Shown here: positions 1 to 10,690 of the stretch, in pieces | Layout of the letters: every line of letters begins with the position of its first letter | Position numbering within the stretch: the stretch's first letter is position 1 | NCBI GenBank assembly: GCA_037074705.1 | Contig: CM073594.1 | Location: forward strand, 80,415,009-80,479,008 | Direction of reading: 5' to 3' | DNA from: Zhengitettix transpicula | Lineage: Eukaryota > Arthropoda > Insecta > Orthoptera > Tetrigidae | DNA: 64,000 nucleotides | Notes under the pieces: generated by a model | The model's input: only the letters and a program-made list of their open reading frames with translations | What the model was told of the DNA's origin: nothing | Databases searched by the model: none | Program-made: the position numbers and the translations under genes

Positions 1-544
1 TATGAAGGTGAATTTAAAAAATTACAAATCACAACTTTTCGTCCATAACTTTTGGGATCTCTTTAGGTGTGTAATATAAATTTGTAATATTAACATCAAA
101 GGAAAGAAAAATTTTACGAATATGAACATTTATAATACAATTATGTAGGACAGGAAAAGAAAAAATACAGTTATTAATTAGAAATTCTTTATATTTTTAC
201 CTTATGAATGTAGCACTGATTTTTATATTTTTTATTTTATATACCGTAGTTATTTCACGCCTGGTTTTCTCCGATTAAATTTTAACACTTTTCTCAACTT
301 TTCCTCGATAATTCATTCAAAATAAGAAATTTAAGAAGCTTTCGGCTTAGGCTATAATCATCTAGAAAAAATTTAAATTTTCCAGAATAAGGAAAGCTTT
401 ACTAAGAATCAGGCCTAAGGAAATGTTATTTATTTTAAGCACGAGGAAATATGGCGAACGCTGTAACCCTATCATCAATTTATATAAAATGTTCCTTCTT
501 CATTAGGTTCTTGTAAATTGTTACAATTTTACAAGTTTTCCAGC
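1..544. other. AT-rich unassigned sequence
   Basis: No reading frame, repeat unit or recognisable element is visible here. The segment is strongly AT-rich and has only short homopolymer runs. It ends where the first Jockey-like coding similarity begins. Confidence 0.6.
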
Positions 545-1907
545 CGATAGGCAATGTAACAGACAAAAAAATAGAACAAATTCTCTCCATCCCAACGACA
601 ATACAGAAGCCTATCAAAGCACTGGCTTCACAAGAAATCACGAAAGAACTTAAACTCCTAAACCCAAAAAAGTCACAGCAAGCATGATGAAGGAACTACC
701 AAAAATACGAGTAGTAATGCTTACCTACATTTACACTGCAATTATACCACTTGCATACTGGCCCAAACGTCTAAAAAAAGGCTCAAATTATAATGGCCAG
801 TAAACCAGGAAAAAATCCCATAGAAATCGCTTCCTATACACCTATCAGCCTACTGTCAATCATCTAAAAAATACTGGAAAGACTCGTGCTCTCCAAATTA
901 AACGAAGACCTGTGCTCAGAAACCTGGATACCAGAACATCAGTTCGGCTTCCGTAGAAAACACTCAACTGTACAACAAGTTCATAGAATTACCCAAAGCA
1001 TAAATCAACCATTCTAAAATAAAAAATACTGCAGTGGAACATTGCTTGACATTAGCCAAGCCTTTGATAAAGTCTGACATCCAGGATTAATTTACAAAAT
1101 CATGCGTACTTTTCCACCTGCATACTTCAACCTCCTCACATCATATTTCAACGAAAGAAAATTCCAAACAAAAGTGAACGAAGAAAAATCCGACTTCCTT
1201 GGCCCTCTGCTGTATGTCTTGTACTCGTCAGACTTTCCACTGGCGCGAAATATAAGAATAGGGACATTCGCCGACGATACAGGGATCCTCTCCTGCCACA
1301 AAGCTACCTAACCAACCTACAAGAATGGCTAATAATATGGAAAGTAAATGTTAACGAGAAGAAATCAACGCACGTTACCTTCACTCTCCGCAAAGAACCT
1401 GCCCCACAGTCTCAATAAACAATGTGCAGATTCAGCAATCAAACACAGTAAAATACCTTGGATTACATTTAGATACTAAACTGACTTGGAAATATCATAT
1501 AAGAAAAAAGAAAAAACAAATTGAGATCAAGACAAAGAAATACAGTGGCTCATAGGAAGAAAATACGACTATCGATAGAAAATAAAATTGTATTAAATAA
1601 AGCAGTCATCAAGCAATATGGGCCTACAGACTTGAATTATGGGAATGTACATCCAAATCAAACATTGCAATCATCCAAATGTACCAATCCAAAAATACTC
1701 CGTCAAATTACTAACGCTCCACGATATGTAACCAACCGCACGCTGCATACAGATCTTCAAGATCCTACTGTGCAGGAAGACATCCGAAAGAAAGCCATCA
1801 AGCACCACGCAGTACTTGACAACCATCCTAACCCGCTACTGGACCAACCCCTGGAACCAGTGATGAGCAAAAGACTGAAAAAGATGTGGCCAAGTGAATT
1901 AATTTAA
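545..1907 (+). pseudogene. Jockey-like non-LTR retrotransposon ORF2 (RT) remnant
   Basis: This is a decayed reverse transcriptase of the Jockey superfamily, the enzyme that copies element RNA at a nicked target. Stops and frameshifts break it, but the RT blocks appear in the right order. TPISLLSII is near 840, IPEHQFGFRRKHST near 930-968, LLDISQAFDKV near 1044-1075 and FNLLTSYFNERKF near 1126-1165. The catalytic FADD is at 1267-1278, and KYLGLHLDTKLTW is near 1453. The C-terminal part (APRYVTN, HTDLQDPTVQEDI) runs to the TAA at 1907. The block that normally carries the PQG motif is missing: SDF runs straight into LGPLLY near 1197, which implies an internal deletion. The N-terminal endonuclease is absent, so the copy is 5' truncated, as is common for LINEs. 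It cannot be active. The Jockey clade is inferred from the C-terminal motifs. Confidence 0.85.
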
Positions 1908-2240
1908 GTAATAGTTTTTTGTTGTTTTCTTTTCTATCATGTTTTAAATTCTACAGGCGAAATCCTTGGATATCTCCCTGATAATGATATTGCTACCTGT
2001 ACATCTGGCAGCCGCCAGCAATTTAGCTCATAGAATTATAAATTATTCTGATTGCTATAGAAAGAAATTTTTAAAAAAATTATCCACCCGAAAGTTATTT
2101 GTGCTACCATCTCGTGAGCGTTGAATAAACTACAGGCATTGAAAAGACTGACACAGACTTGGCTAAACCCGAGTTACATAATTTTATACGAAAATGTGGG
2201 ATAGCCCACTCTGTCATTAACATGAGTGCATTTAATCTTT
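1908..2240. other. Jockey 3' flank and unassigned sequence
   Basis: This stretch follows the Jockey stop codon. It may include the element's 3' untranslated region, but I see no clear poly(A) tail. No other feature is evident before the TA microsatellite. Confidence 0.4.
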
Positions 2241-2258
2241 ATATATATATATATATAT
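2241..2258. repeat. (TA)n microsatellite, left flank of LTR-like copy 1
   Basis: A TA dinucleotide run interrupted by the LTR-like element; the run resumes at 3385 on the other side. Confidence 0.9.
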
Positions 2259-3384
2259 TGTAATCATAATTAAAGGCAATTGGAAAATTAATAATTGGGC
2301 AATTGAAGTAAATTGTTATCGGCGAGAATACAAACACAACAATGGGTGAAAACATGTACAGGCGAGCCTTTGTCGGCGGCGAGCGTTTAAGCTACGGGGC
2401 TCACAGAAGAGTTGCAGGCAGATTTTCATTAAGAGCAGTTGGACAGAAAATCTGATCGAGTAAAGGTCGCAGGCATATTTTGAATAAGTAAAGTCGCAGG
2501 TAGAACTTCATCTTGTAAAGAAAGTTACAAAATTTCGTTCGACAAGAGCTGGTCACTAACATTATTAACAGAGAAAGTTACTCTGAGGAGAACGATGAGG
2601 GTGTGATACTGGCGGCTGATAATTAATTGGTCAGAAGGTATCTGTAGAACTTTGAAGAAGAAGTGGATAATATTCTGATTTACCCTTAATCAGAACGAGA
2701 ACTACAATATTGGCTGGAGAGACAGACAGAGAGAGAGAGAGAGAGAGGGAGGGAGGGAGAGGGAGGAAGGGAGGGACTTAATGCAGAGGTCCGCAATGTT
2801 GTACGGAGTAATTGTGTCAGGTGAAAGATATAAAAGTTTTGGACGGTGATTTAAAACAAATTAAATTCTGTTAAACGATGGCCTGTTACATGTGAATAGT
2901 GTATTAAAGAGCCCCAAAAAAATTCCTGGTACCAGTAAAGAACTGTAAGTAGAGAGAAACTTTATAAAATTTATTGTTAACGTTAAATAAGGACAAATCG
3001 TCAGACTTCGGATTCAAGTTCATTTGTTCTTAAATTCTAATCAATTTGAATGTTGTAAATTTTGTTTGTAAATTTGAATGTAAGAAAAGGTTTGTTCTTT
3101 ATTTAAAAGAACCAATTAACGACCCTGAGACAAGAGTAGATAAATTTGTAAAACAGTAAATACATTAATATAAAATAATCACAATAAGAAAATTTGTTAC
3201 TATTACTTTAAATAAATCATTTGTTTCTGAGGTTTAAATTCTGTAATTATTTAACATCCTTTCATTTATTTAATAAATAAATTCATCCGTTAATTAACCA
3301 TTTAAAAAAATTGATTAATACATAATTTGGCGCATTAACGTGAGGCAATTCATTCATTTAATTCATCTAAATTTACTTATTACA
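2259..3384 (+). mobile_element. LTR-like element copy 1 (TGTAAT...ATTACA) inserted in (TA)n
   Basis: This is a 1.1-kb non-coding unit beginning TGTAAT and ending ATTACA, with TA repeats on both sides. It is one of five related copies in the window. Diagnostic internal landmarks are ACATGTACAGGCGAGCC near 2353, an AG-rich tract near 2720-2770, CCTGGTACCAG at 2935 and GACCCTGAGA near 3121. The TG...CA ends with a short inverted repeat, the lack of coding capacity and the TA target fit a solo LTR of a Ty3/gypsy-type retrotransposon. Several insect gypsy elements (17.6, 297) are known to prefer TATATA targets. No gag or pol is present, so the LTR assignment is inference. A non-autonomous DNA element is the alternative. 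Confidence 0.65.
2720..2772 (+). repeat. AG/GGGA-rich simple repeat inside LTR-like copy 1
   Basis: A purine-only tract of GA and GGGA units. Copy 2 has an equivalent (AG)n tract at about 49476-49500, so the tract is ancestral to the family. Confidence 0.85.
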
Positions 3385-3925
3385 ATATATATATATATAT
3401 ATATATACATGAGCAATTAAATAAAAGCTTTATATTTTAAAGGTCTACTAATTAATCAATATCTGAAGAGGTTCTGATGTAAGCAGAAAACGTCGTGTAT
3501 GTCTAACAAATTTGTATGAATAATTTCTTTATTATACATTTTGTTCTGATTGGCCATTAAAATTTATTTTATAGCTCTCAAGACTGTAAAATATATTTAA
3601 ATTCTATATATGATTTACTTCTGTACTTGTGAGAATAAAAAAAGTCTGTAATTTATTTTCTGCTAAAATCACTGATTTAGTTTATTAGAGATGAGAAAAA
3701 ATAATAATATACTGATTAACATATTAACGCTGATACGGAAATTCTGAAGCTAGATACGTGAAAATTCACGCAACCCTGTATAAATAATCATTTTTCTCGG
3801 TGATTTTTTGTCTCTTACTTTGGACTTTGAAACTAAGTTTCAATCAAATGTTCACACCAAAATGATCAAATGCCGAAATAACTCGCGCCGAAACGTCCCT
3901 TTCGCTTTCAAACCCCCCCTCCCCC
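3385..3925. other. (TA)n right flank, then unassigned AT-rich sequence
   Basis: The TA run occupies about 3385-3407. The remainder shows no recognisable coding or repeat structure. Confidence 0.5.
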
Positions 3926-4500
3926 CAATTAAGATGCTCTTATCAACAAAATCTACATAAACATCTCGGCAGTCAATCTCAGAAACACAAATGTATGGAT
4001 CCAGGCCCATAAGGGAATCCGGGGGAACGAATTGGCTCAACTAACTTCTAAACTGAATGACAACTGTGTAGTTGATCAGATATCAGCATGGCACGACTTA
4101 TTCCACTCACACAAAAACGAGTTACATGGTATTCACCTAAGGAGCATGAATAAACATCCTGCAGCTAAAAATTACAGGAATCTACGAGAATGAGACAAAC
4201 TATTCTCACCAAATGCAGCTTCCAGAAGATCACAAGTAGTTATTTCTAGAATAAGCTCGGCCCATACCTTTTTAATCCATGACTATCTATTTTCCAGCAA
4301 CCGCGAAGCCAACACGTCTACTCTGCAGAACTCAGTTCACGACGAACCACATCCTTCATACACAGAATCTAGCAACAAATTCCTCATCGACCTGAAGGAT
4401 GGCGACTTACCTCTAACCAGAAATTGGACAACCTTATCAAGTTCCTGGCAGACACAAATCTACTGAACCCAATTTAATCACTCTGTAAACATCTAGTTGA
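3926..4500 (+). pseudogene. RNase H domain tail of a non-LTR retrotransposon
   Basis: The translation contains NTNVWIQAHKGIRGNELAQL near 3987-4040. This is the conserved C-terminal end of an RNase H domain (W-x-x-x-H-x-G-x-x-G-N-E-x-A), although the usual aspartate after the alanine reads as glutamine. RNase H in these elements removes template RNA during cDNA synthesis. After a stop near 4193 the frame continues with SRRSQVVISRISSAHTFL, the region that precedes the zinc knuckle in I/Loner/Outcast-like LINEs. The 3' sequence shares the motif GTCGCTAATGAC with the copy at 41347-42008, so both belong to one family. The copy is 5' truncated and broken. Confidence 0.7.
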
Positions 4501-4600
4501 TCTAGTTAATGCTATTGCACAGTCGCTAATGACTGTCAAAGTGACTATAAACAATATTTAAAAAAATCAGCACCGCTGAAAACCTTAACTCTTCAATCCT
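4501..4600 (+). other. 3' untranslated region of the RNase H element
   Basis: It contains GTCGCTAATGAC at about 4524, followed by an A-rich end near 4560. The motif recurs just before the poly(A) of the second copy near 41957. Confidence 0.5.
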
Positions 4601-4826
4601 TTATCTATTAAAAATAAATATTCCTGTATTTCATTCAATGAACATTGTGTCAGGTTTCCGTCGAATTCTTTGAGTAGAACCGGATTATGATTTTATTTAC
4701 GCTGCTTCTGTATCACGTCTTTGCATTATCGAATAATCTTTATGAAGTTTTAGCAAATGTCACGATGCATTCGTTCGAGGGGAAAAAATCGAGTGCACGT
4801 ATCGGTCCCTTTATTTTTTAGCCCAC

Positions 4827-5339
4827 GTGCATCCTTTTTCACAGGATACGGCAGATGAAAGTTCGTTAATTAAATCCGCACTGTTTAAGCACAGAACAGG
4901 TAGCCCGGGGCTGGACCTGTTGCGAGGACAACCTAAACAGCACTTTATTTCAGCTGCGGCTTTGATGTCGCTTGGACACTCAAAAGAGGTTAGAGTGCAT
5001 TCAGTCCATCAAAGAAAATTAATTCAGTCTGCTAAAGAAATAAAGATACTTATATTCAAAAGGTATTCAACACTGCTGCTCAATAGCGGTAAACGCATCA
5101 TTTTATATGCATGTCAAATTTCACGGTTTTTTAATCAAAATTTGTGGTCAACAGTCCAGTGCGTTCAGTTAATTACTGCCACTGAGTTATTTTTTCTTCA
5201 CATTTATCGTCACGTATACAAAAATATCAGCATGTGTGGATTTACATTACGTGATCAGTTTACAAGTACATGTCAATGTATATTATTAGTTGCCAATGGG
5301 ATTGATCTCGGTGGCAGTTTAGAACCAATATATAAATAA
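4827..5339 (+). CDS. Unrecognised 170-codon open reading frame
   Basis: This is the longest uninterrupted ATG-to-stop frame in the window: 170 codons, from ATG at 4827 to TAA at 5337-5339. I recognise no domain. The middle and C-terminal parts are hydrophobic and cysteine-containing (for example VQCVQLITATELFFLHIY). No TATA, splice or polyadenylation context makes it convincing. In AT-rich DNA a frame this long is unusual but can occur by chance or inside a decayed element. It lies between the RNase H remnant and the minus-strand RT tail. It could be a chance frame, an exon, or part of an unknown element. Confidence 0.2.
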   Translation: MHPFSQDTADESSLIKSALFKHRTGSPGLDLLRGQPKQHFISAAALMSLGHSKEVRVHSVHQRKLIQSAKEIKILIFKRYSTLLLNSGKRIILYACQISRFFNQNLWSTVQCVQLITATELFFLHIYRHVYKNISMCGFTLRDQFTSTCQCILLVANGIDLGGSLEPIYK

Positions 5340-5490
5340 TAGTATAACAAATAAACAATTTGGACTAAACAATAATTTTTAAAAACATAAAACAAGTCTT
5401 AGAAGTTTGGTCTACACTTTCAACACTTCACTAAAGAAAATATAGATGTAAGATATATTTTTAGAGGGAAATTAATAATATAAATACACC

Positions 5491-6110
5491 TCACTTCACT
5501 AATCTTTTCAGATCATTCTCAAACTTTTTGGTTCGAAGATTCTCCTCCATCACTGTTGCAGGTAAATTTTTACAATCGTCTATCGATCTGTTTAGGAATG
5601 AAAATTTTCCTACGTCTGTTTTTGAGGTCTCGTTTGTTGTGATCACCTCTGCCAATGTAAGTTGGTTCGATCTTACCCCGTATGCCTTTCCAAGCTTCGT
5701 TTCCCGTGTATGATTTAAATAGTCGCAAAGTCTATCAGCCGCCTGGTTGCGAAAGATCCTCGCCATAATTTTTCTACCTTTTCTCGTCCGTGTCCAGTTC
5801 CCCTAATTACAAATTTTTCTGCCCCCATCTGAAGTTTATTTAGGTTCTCTGAGTGGTGTTTTCTATAAAGATCTCAACAACTTGCACAATACTCGAGCAT
5901 AGGACGAAACAGAGATGTATAATCAAGTTCTTTTCATTTGCCCGTTTCTGTTTTTAATAATTTACTACAAATAAATAAATAAATCTAGGCCTTCCGAGAC
6001 GCTGAATTTTCTTCTTCTTACGTCCGTAGATTTGAGTTCAAAATAACTCCTAAATATTTGCAGCTGTTTACTTAATGCATTTTCTCGCCCGTACATTTGC
6101 ACGATATTTA
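5491..6110 (-). pseudogene. C-terminal end of a LINE reverse transcriptase (CR1/L2-like)
   Basis: Read on the minus strand, the segment near 5940-5860 gives LFRPMLEYC. This is a hallmark after the RT palm in CR1/L2-like and related elements (usually followed by VWDP; here a stop). An open frame from 5766 to 5491 then encodes MARIFRNQAADRLCDYLN..., with FLNRSIDDCKNLP and KKFENDLKRL. That is the familiar LINE C-terminus in which a RN..WN.LP-like motif precedes F(K/E)N.L. The usual tryptophan is replaced by cysteine. At least one stop separates the two parts, and the palm domain is missing. The clade is uncertain. Confidence 0.65.
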
Positions 6111-6171
6111 TTGAATGTAATTAAAATGGTAACATGTCTCTTATGACATAAAATACAACATTTTATCACAG

Positions 6172-6475
6172 ACTAGCTGAATGCCTGGCGTTGCCCGGGT
6201 TGTCATAATTAAACTCAACGACATCCTTAACCCCGGATTTGAATCCAATCTCGGTTTTTCTTGCGATATTTGCATGTAACGCTCCTCCACACCATCCCTA
6301 AATGTGCTTCCTTCCCCTATCACCGTTGGGGTGGTAGACGTGTCATACTCCCACAGTGTTTGTCTCTAGTTCCAAAGGAACACGTCTACGAAATTTGGTC
6401 AAATTTTCTCCACCGGGAGCAGATTTTATGCGGAACATACAGACACATACCGACACACTATTTTATTTATTAGAA
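6172..6475 (+). repeat. Rep-B copy (CTAGCTG...GGCGTTGCCCGGG head)
   Basis: Begins ACTAGCTGAATGCC and GGCGTTGCCCGGG, then GTCATAATTAAACTCA, and ends near ACGAAATTTGGTCAAATT and TTATTTATTAGA. The same order of motifs recurs at 19285 and 31661 and, reversed, near 60690-61405. Non-coding; class unknown. Confidence 0.7.
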
Positions 6476-7484
6476 AAAGAAGAAGAATTTACATATAAAT
6501 TTTTCGTTATGTAAATATGATATGTTATTTTGAATTTTTCAGTGGGACTTAATAAACGTTTCAGTTAAAATTCAGTTAATTAGCTAATCATGAATATTTT
6601 AATGTAATTCTTGATTCAGGTTGGACAAGTGATTGCTGACAGATAACATTATTTATTCATGGGTAAAAATTTTAGTAATTTCCATAACAACGTGACTATT
6701 ATGATATAAGGGAGAAAAAAATACGTTGGCCAACTATCCGACTAATATTATTGTTCCATTTGCATCTTAATGGAACGGGGTCGATAGCCATGTGTAACCA
6801 ATATATTGACCTGTAAATTACAACCAATTGAATTTCAAATTGCTAGTGTTTAATTTGTCAATTATTCGCTTAGATAGAGTGGGAAAATATGTTAAATATT
6901 ACCTTCATATTGTGCACAATGTTGATATTTATTGCTTGGCTCGCTATAATTCCTTCCAGCGTTAATAGTTTATATCGTAAAACAGATTTGAAATAAAACG
7001 TTGTAGCGGAAACATGTTTGGCAATACCACATATTTTTATAACCGCACTGACCGTGCGTCATAATTTATCGTACAGTAAAAAGGCAAATTGAGACCGTAG
7101 GTTTCCGTGGTGTAACTGTTGTATGAAGTGTTCTCGGGATTCCAACCGGGTGTTTCCATTATTGTGCCATAACGTTTCGATAGCAGTCACAGTCATCTTC
7201 TTTAAGTGAAGTATGTTTTGCATGTACAGATGACGCCACGTATGCCTCAATCCGAGCTAACTGTTACTTCACGAGCGGGGTTCAAAGACGAGTAGATGGT
7301 TCTGTACGTTTATCAGTCCAAGAGAGAGAGTACGCGGTTGAGAGACCTCATTCTGACGTAGGTAGGTATCAGCTCGCAGAAATATAGGTCCCAGGAAAAA
7401 CGAGTCGATATTGACGATAAAGGAGGCATCAATCCATAACGTCTGATTGATACAGTCAGGACTAGTCCAAAACCCCGACTCACA
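6476..7484. other. Unassigned AT-rich sequence
   Basis: No element protein, tandem repeat or convincing gene is visible. Short frames at 7059-7250 and 7269-7547 on the minus strand show no similarity I can recognise. Confidence 0.4.
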
Positions 7485-7489
7485 TTTTG

Positions 7490-7640
7490 TCAGATACACA
7501 TTTTCCCTCCAAAAAATATCCCGATTGACGTTGGCTCGACTGGTCATTATCCCGATTAACGTTGGCTCGACAGTAAATTATCCAGATTGACATTTGCCCG
7601 AGAGGACATTATCCCTATTATTTTCCCAATGGGTCATTAT
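7490..7640 (-). repeat. Left inverted minisatellite arm (31-bp unit)
   Basis: Four to five units reading ATTATCCCGATTGACGTT, GGCTCGAC and TGCCCGAGAGGACATTATCC, the reverse complement of the unit in the right arm. Confidence 0.8.
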
Positions 7641-7747
7641 CCATGAAAGGTGGGTTTTTACTAAAGATAATACTTATTTTTTGGAATGATTAACATGTTA
7701 GTAATCTTATTATACATGATTATTATTAAAAATTAAGTTATTCAATA

Positions 7748-8420
7748 ATGCGAACTCTTCCGGTTCCATACGCTTATCGCACAGTTTCCGAAGCGGCAGT
7801 GCTGGTTATCGCTGGTACTGATTCTATTTACGTACTTGCCTTGGAACGCCAAGAAGTCTGGCGAAATGCTCAGGCAATGGGCAAGGAAACAGCAAAACAA
7901 GCGGCTCGGAAGCAACGAAGTGATGCCTGGCAAGAATGATGTACAGAGGCAAAATCTGAATTGTGACCAAAAAACTGATTTCCGAAATGAATGGGTTCAA
8001 CGAAGACATGGAGAAGTCGCGTACTATATGACACAACTCTTGTCCGGGCACGTATATTTTAAAGCATACCTGAAGAAAAAGGTGCAGAGCCAGTCCTGCA
8101 TTTATTTCCAAGAAATCGACGGCGCCTACCAGACTTTTTTTATCTTTTACCGATGGACTCCGAACAAACGCAAGCTGGAAGACGATCTTGGACAATTAAC
8201 ACCAGATAACATCGTCCCAAAGATGCTATAAATCCGAGTCAACTGGGAAAAAGTGTCAATTAGTTGAGCAAATTCTGAGGAAGAAGGAAGCGGGCATGGA
8301 CACCGCTGAGATACAGACTTTTGGAAGGAAGGCTAGCTAGCGAATAAGAGGCACCATCATGAAGTAATGCTTCCGTGGTTCCGGGATGGAATAATGCCAC
8401 GGATACAAGGTTTAGTGGGT
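7748..8420 (+). pseudogene. R1-like non-LTR retrotransposon C-terminus (frameshifted)
   Basis: The frame from 7748 reads AYRTVSEAAVLVIAGTDSIY and LALERQEVW. This is the region after the RT palm/thumb in R1-like elements (RT.S.AA..IAG..P...L..ER). A frameshift near 7900-7940 moves the similarity to the frame ending at 8231, which reads RHGEVAYYMTQLLSGH and FKAYL, then FFIFYRWTPNKRKLEDDLG and LTPDNIV. That is the typical C-terminal domain with the zinc knuckle, but its cysteines and histidine are lost (CIYF and YQTFF in place of CxxC and H). Residual similarity continues to about 8420 through stops. The 5' part of the element is absent. R1-like elements normally target rDNA, but no rDNA is visible here. 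Confidence 0.75.
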
Positions 8421-8639
8421 GAAATTCCTACACTATCGAGTGCGGGCCCTCCCCGGTGTCCATTAGATTCCCACTTATTTCATAAAAAAATCATTAATAC
8501 GTGCAACAATTTGAAACAAACTTAGTACTCGCATCACTTAAAATCCAGGAACATACCCTGTGGATTAAAGATAACTCAAGCACCCATGGGTGGGTGTGGA
8601 AGGTGGGGGCACTTTCAAAATATTGCTATAACGGTCTAA

Positions 8640-9062
8640 ATTTGCGCCGAATAAAAAATTTCTGGGATCGTTCAGGTTCATAATATGACACTAGATGTTT
8701 CCAATGTCTAATTTAATCCCATAACGGCATAAGGATAGCTCAGGGGGTGGGGCAAAAGACGGTAATAATAAACTTCGATAATTACCAAGATTGGTGGTGA
8801 ATCCGGTGTAATGGTACTCGCTGAGTATAGTCATGTCATTAGAGAAGGGTTAAAGTAATGTTTTCCCTCTAAGGATGCAGGTGGAACGGGGTTATAATAA
8901 TAATATGATATCATCAGAGATTGGTGTCGAATCCGGTGTTATAATATTCACTGAGTTTAGTTATGACTTTCTATCAGGGTTACATCTCGGTCGATATGAA
9001 GTTTCGTTAAAATTGTTCCACTCATTAATAAATAACTTAATTTACAATGATAATCATGTATA
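8640..9062 (-). repeat. Rep-B fragment, headless, reversed
   Basis: Contains two tandem-like blocks reading AGATTGGTG...GAATCCGGTGT...CACTGAGT(T)TAGT. These are the reverse complement of the Rep-B body (AAACTCAGTGAC...GGATTCGAC). The CTAGCTG head is not present on its right side. It lies between the two inverted 31-bp arrays. Confidence 0.55.
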
Positions 9063-9114
9063 TTAAGCGTTACAAAATTATGTTTTATTTATTAAAAACT
9101 CACCTTTCGAGAAA

Positions 9115-9975
9115 ATGAACCATCGGGAAATTGACTTGATGGGATACGTTCAATTGCGGAAATGTCCTTTCGGGCAAACATCAATCGGGATAATGTACTT
9201 GCGGAAAAATGCTAAGCGGGATAATGTCCTTTAGGGTGAATGTCAATCGGGATATTGTCCTTGCGGAAAAACGTCAATCGAGATCATGTCCTCTCGGGCA
9301 AACGTCAATCGGATAATGCTCTTCCGGGCAAATGTCAATCGGGATAATGACCTCTCGGACAAATGTCAATCGAGATATTGTCCTTCCGGTAAAATGCTTG
9401 CGGGAATATGTCAATCTGGATAATGTCCTCGTGAATATATGTCAATCGGGATAATGTCCTCTCAGGCAAACTTCAATCGGGATGTCCTCTCGGGTAAATG
9501 TCAATCGGATAGATCATTACTGGCAAATGTGAATCGTGATAATGTCCTCTCGGACAAATGTCAAATGAGATAATGTCCTTCCGGTAAAATGCTAATCAGG
9601 ATAATGTGCTTGCGGGCATATGTCAATCGGGATAATATCCTTGCGAATGTATGTCAATCGGGATAATGTCCTATCGGGTAAACGTCAATCGAATAATGCC
9701 CTTCCGGGCAAATGTCAATCGAAATAATGTCCTTTCGGGCAAACGTCAATCGGGAAAATGTCCTTTTGGGCAAACATAAATCGGGATAATGTCCTTCAGG
9801 GTGAATTTCAATCGGGATATTGTCCTTGCGGAAAAACGTCAATCAAGATAATGTCCTCTCGGGAAAATTTTAATCGGGATAATGTATTGTCAGTTAAACG
9901 TCAATCGGGATATTGTTGTTGGGAAAATGTGCACCTGGCACATTTGTGTCCGGCAAACTTTCGGATCCCTACATG
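9115..9975 (+). repeat. Right minisatellite arm, about 27 units of 31 bp
   Basis: The consensus unit is GGGATAATGTCC followed by TCTCGGGCAAACGTCAATC, about 31 bp. Units diverge at positions such as CTCTCGG/CTTGCGG/CCTTCCGG. As 31 is not a multiple of three, the array is unlikely to be coding. The minus-strand frame across it (9654-9842) is a repeat artefact. Confidence 0.9.
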
Positions 9976-10070
9976 GTCATATAGTTACGGAATTTTAAAA
10001 TGTTAACGCACAACCAAAGCTGAGTAATTAAAGACTTTACATAATGTAAATATCAATATGCTTACTTTTT

Positions 10071-10329
10071 AATAATAAGAAAGCCAAATTCAGACAAAAT
10101 AAGCGATATTATTAATATCACACATCGTTACTGGAAGCCTTGTTCCTTTCTTCGGATGTAGAAAGACGCAGAAGGCATAGAGACAAAACTGCACGAGTCA
10201 ACTTTTGAGTATTCTCTATGCTCTTACGTTTTTCTGCACCTGAAGAAAGGAACAAGGCTTCGAGAAACGTTGTGTGGTATTTATATTATAATTTCTTTTG
10301 TCTGAATTTGGCTATCTTTCTTATTATTA
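10071..10329. mobile_element. Penelope-like element terminal palindrome
   Basis: Arms 10071-10182 and 10214-10329 are imperfect inverted repeats of about 112 bp with a 31-bp spacer. The right arm contains CACCTGAAGAAAGGAACAAG and AGAAACGTTGTGTGGTATTT. These match the tails after the GIY-YIG domains at 19130 and 24690. PLEs are known to carry terminal repeats in direct or inverted arrangement, so this is most likely the joined termini of a PLE with no coding part left. Confidence 0.65.
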
Positions 10330-10690
10330 ATTTTTAATCAGATGTTAATTTCTTCGTTTTTATGTTTCCTAGTTTGAGCTTCAGTCTGAAGGCAATCAAT
10401 CTTAGAAAAGATTATAATTAATTCGACGTGGGAAAACTCAGTAACAATTTTAGTAATATACTTGGAATTGCTTATTAATTAGGTTACATATTAGACGTCC
10501 AATCATATAAATAATTGGATGTTGTATTAATTAACTATCCATCGATATGATTGTTTTAGACTGAGCTGGGAGGACTGAAAACTAAACAATTTTGTATTAC
10601 TTAGAAAATTTCCATTCCATAGCATCAAATTTTTCGCAATTTAAATTTTATAATCTACTGAGAACAGCTTTCCAAGAATGCGAATCTAAA
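10330..10690. other. Unassigned AT-rich sequence
   Basis: No feature recognised; it separates the PLE palindrome from a GC-richer unique block. Confidence 0.4.

Larger units (their letters stand above)
7485..9975. mobile_element. Foldback-like structure with inverted 31-bp arrays
   Basis: Two arrays of the same ~31-bp unit lie in opposite orientation at the two ends of this 2.5-kb segment: about 7490-7640 (reverse) and 9115-9975 (forward). The outermost units also mirror each other. GGGAAAATGTG near 9930 followed by CTGGCA corresponds to the reverse complement of the sequence at about 7480-7510. Long terminal inverted repeats built of short tandem units are the defining structure of foldback (FB) transposons, known from Drosophila. 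The arms are very unequal (about 150 and 860 bp). No FB protein is visible inside. Assignment as a mobile element is inference. Confidence 0.5.

Noticed and set aside
5100..5339. Transmembrane protein encoded at 4827-5339
   Set aside because: Hydrophobic stretches are short and mixed with charged residues; not enough to claim a membrane segment.
7748..8420. Insertion into ribosomal DNA, as R1 elements normally show
   Set aside because: No 28S or other rRNA-like sequence is visible next to the remnant.
9654..9842. Minus-strand frame with a repeated GHYP motif, possibly a repeat protein
   Set aside because: It is a translation of the 31-bp minisatellite; the unit length is not a multiple of three and the frame is not kept along the array.
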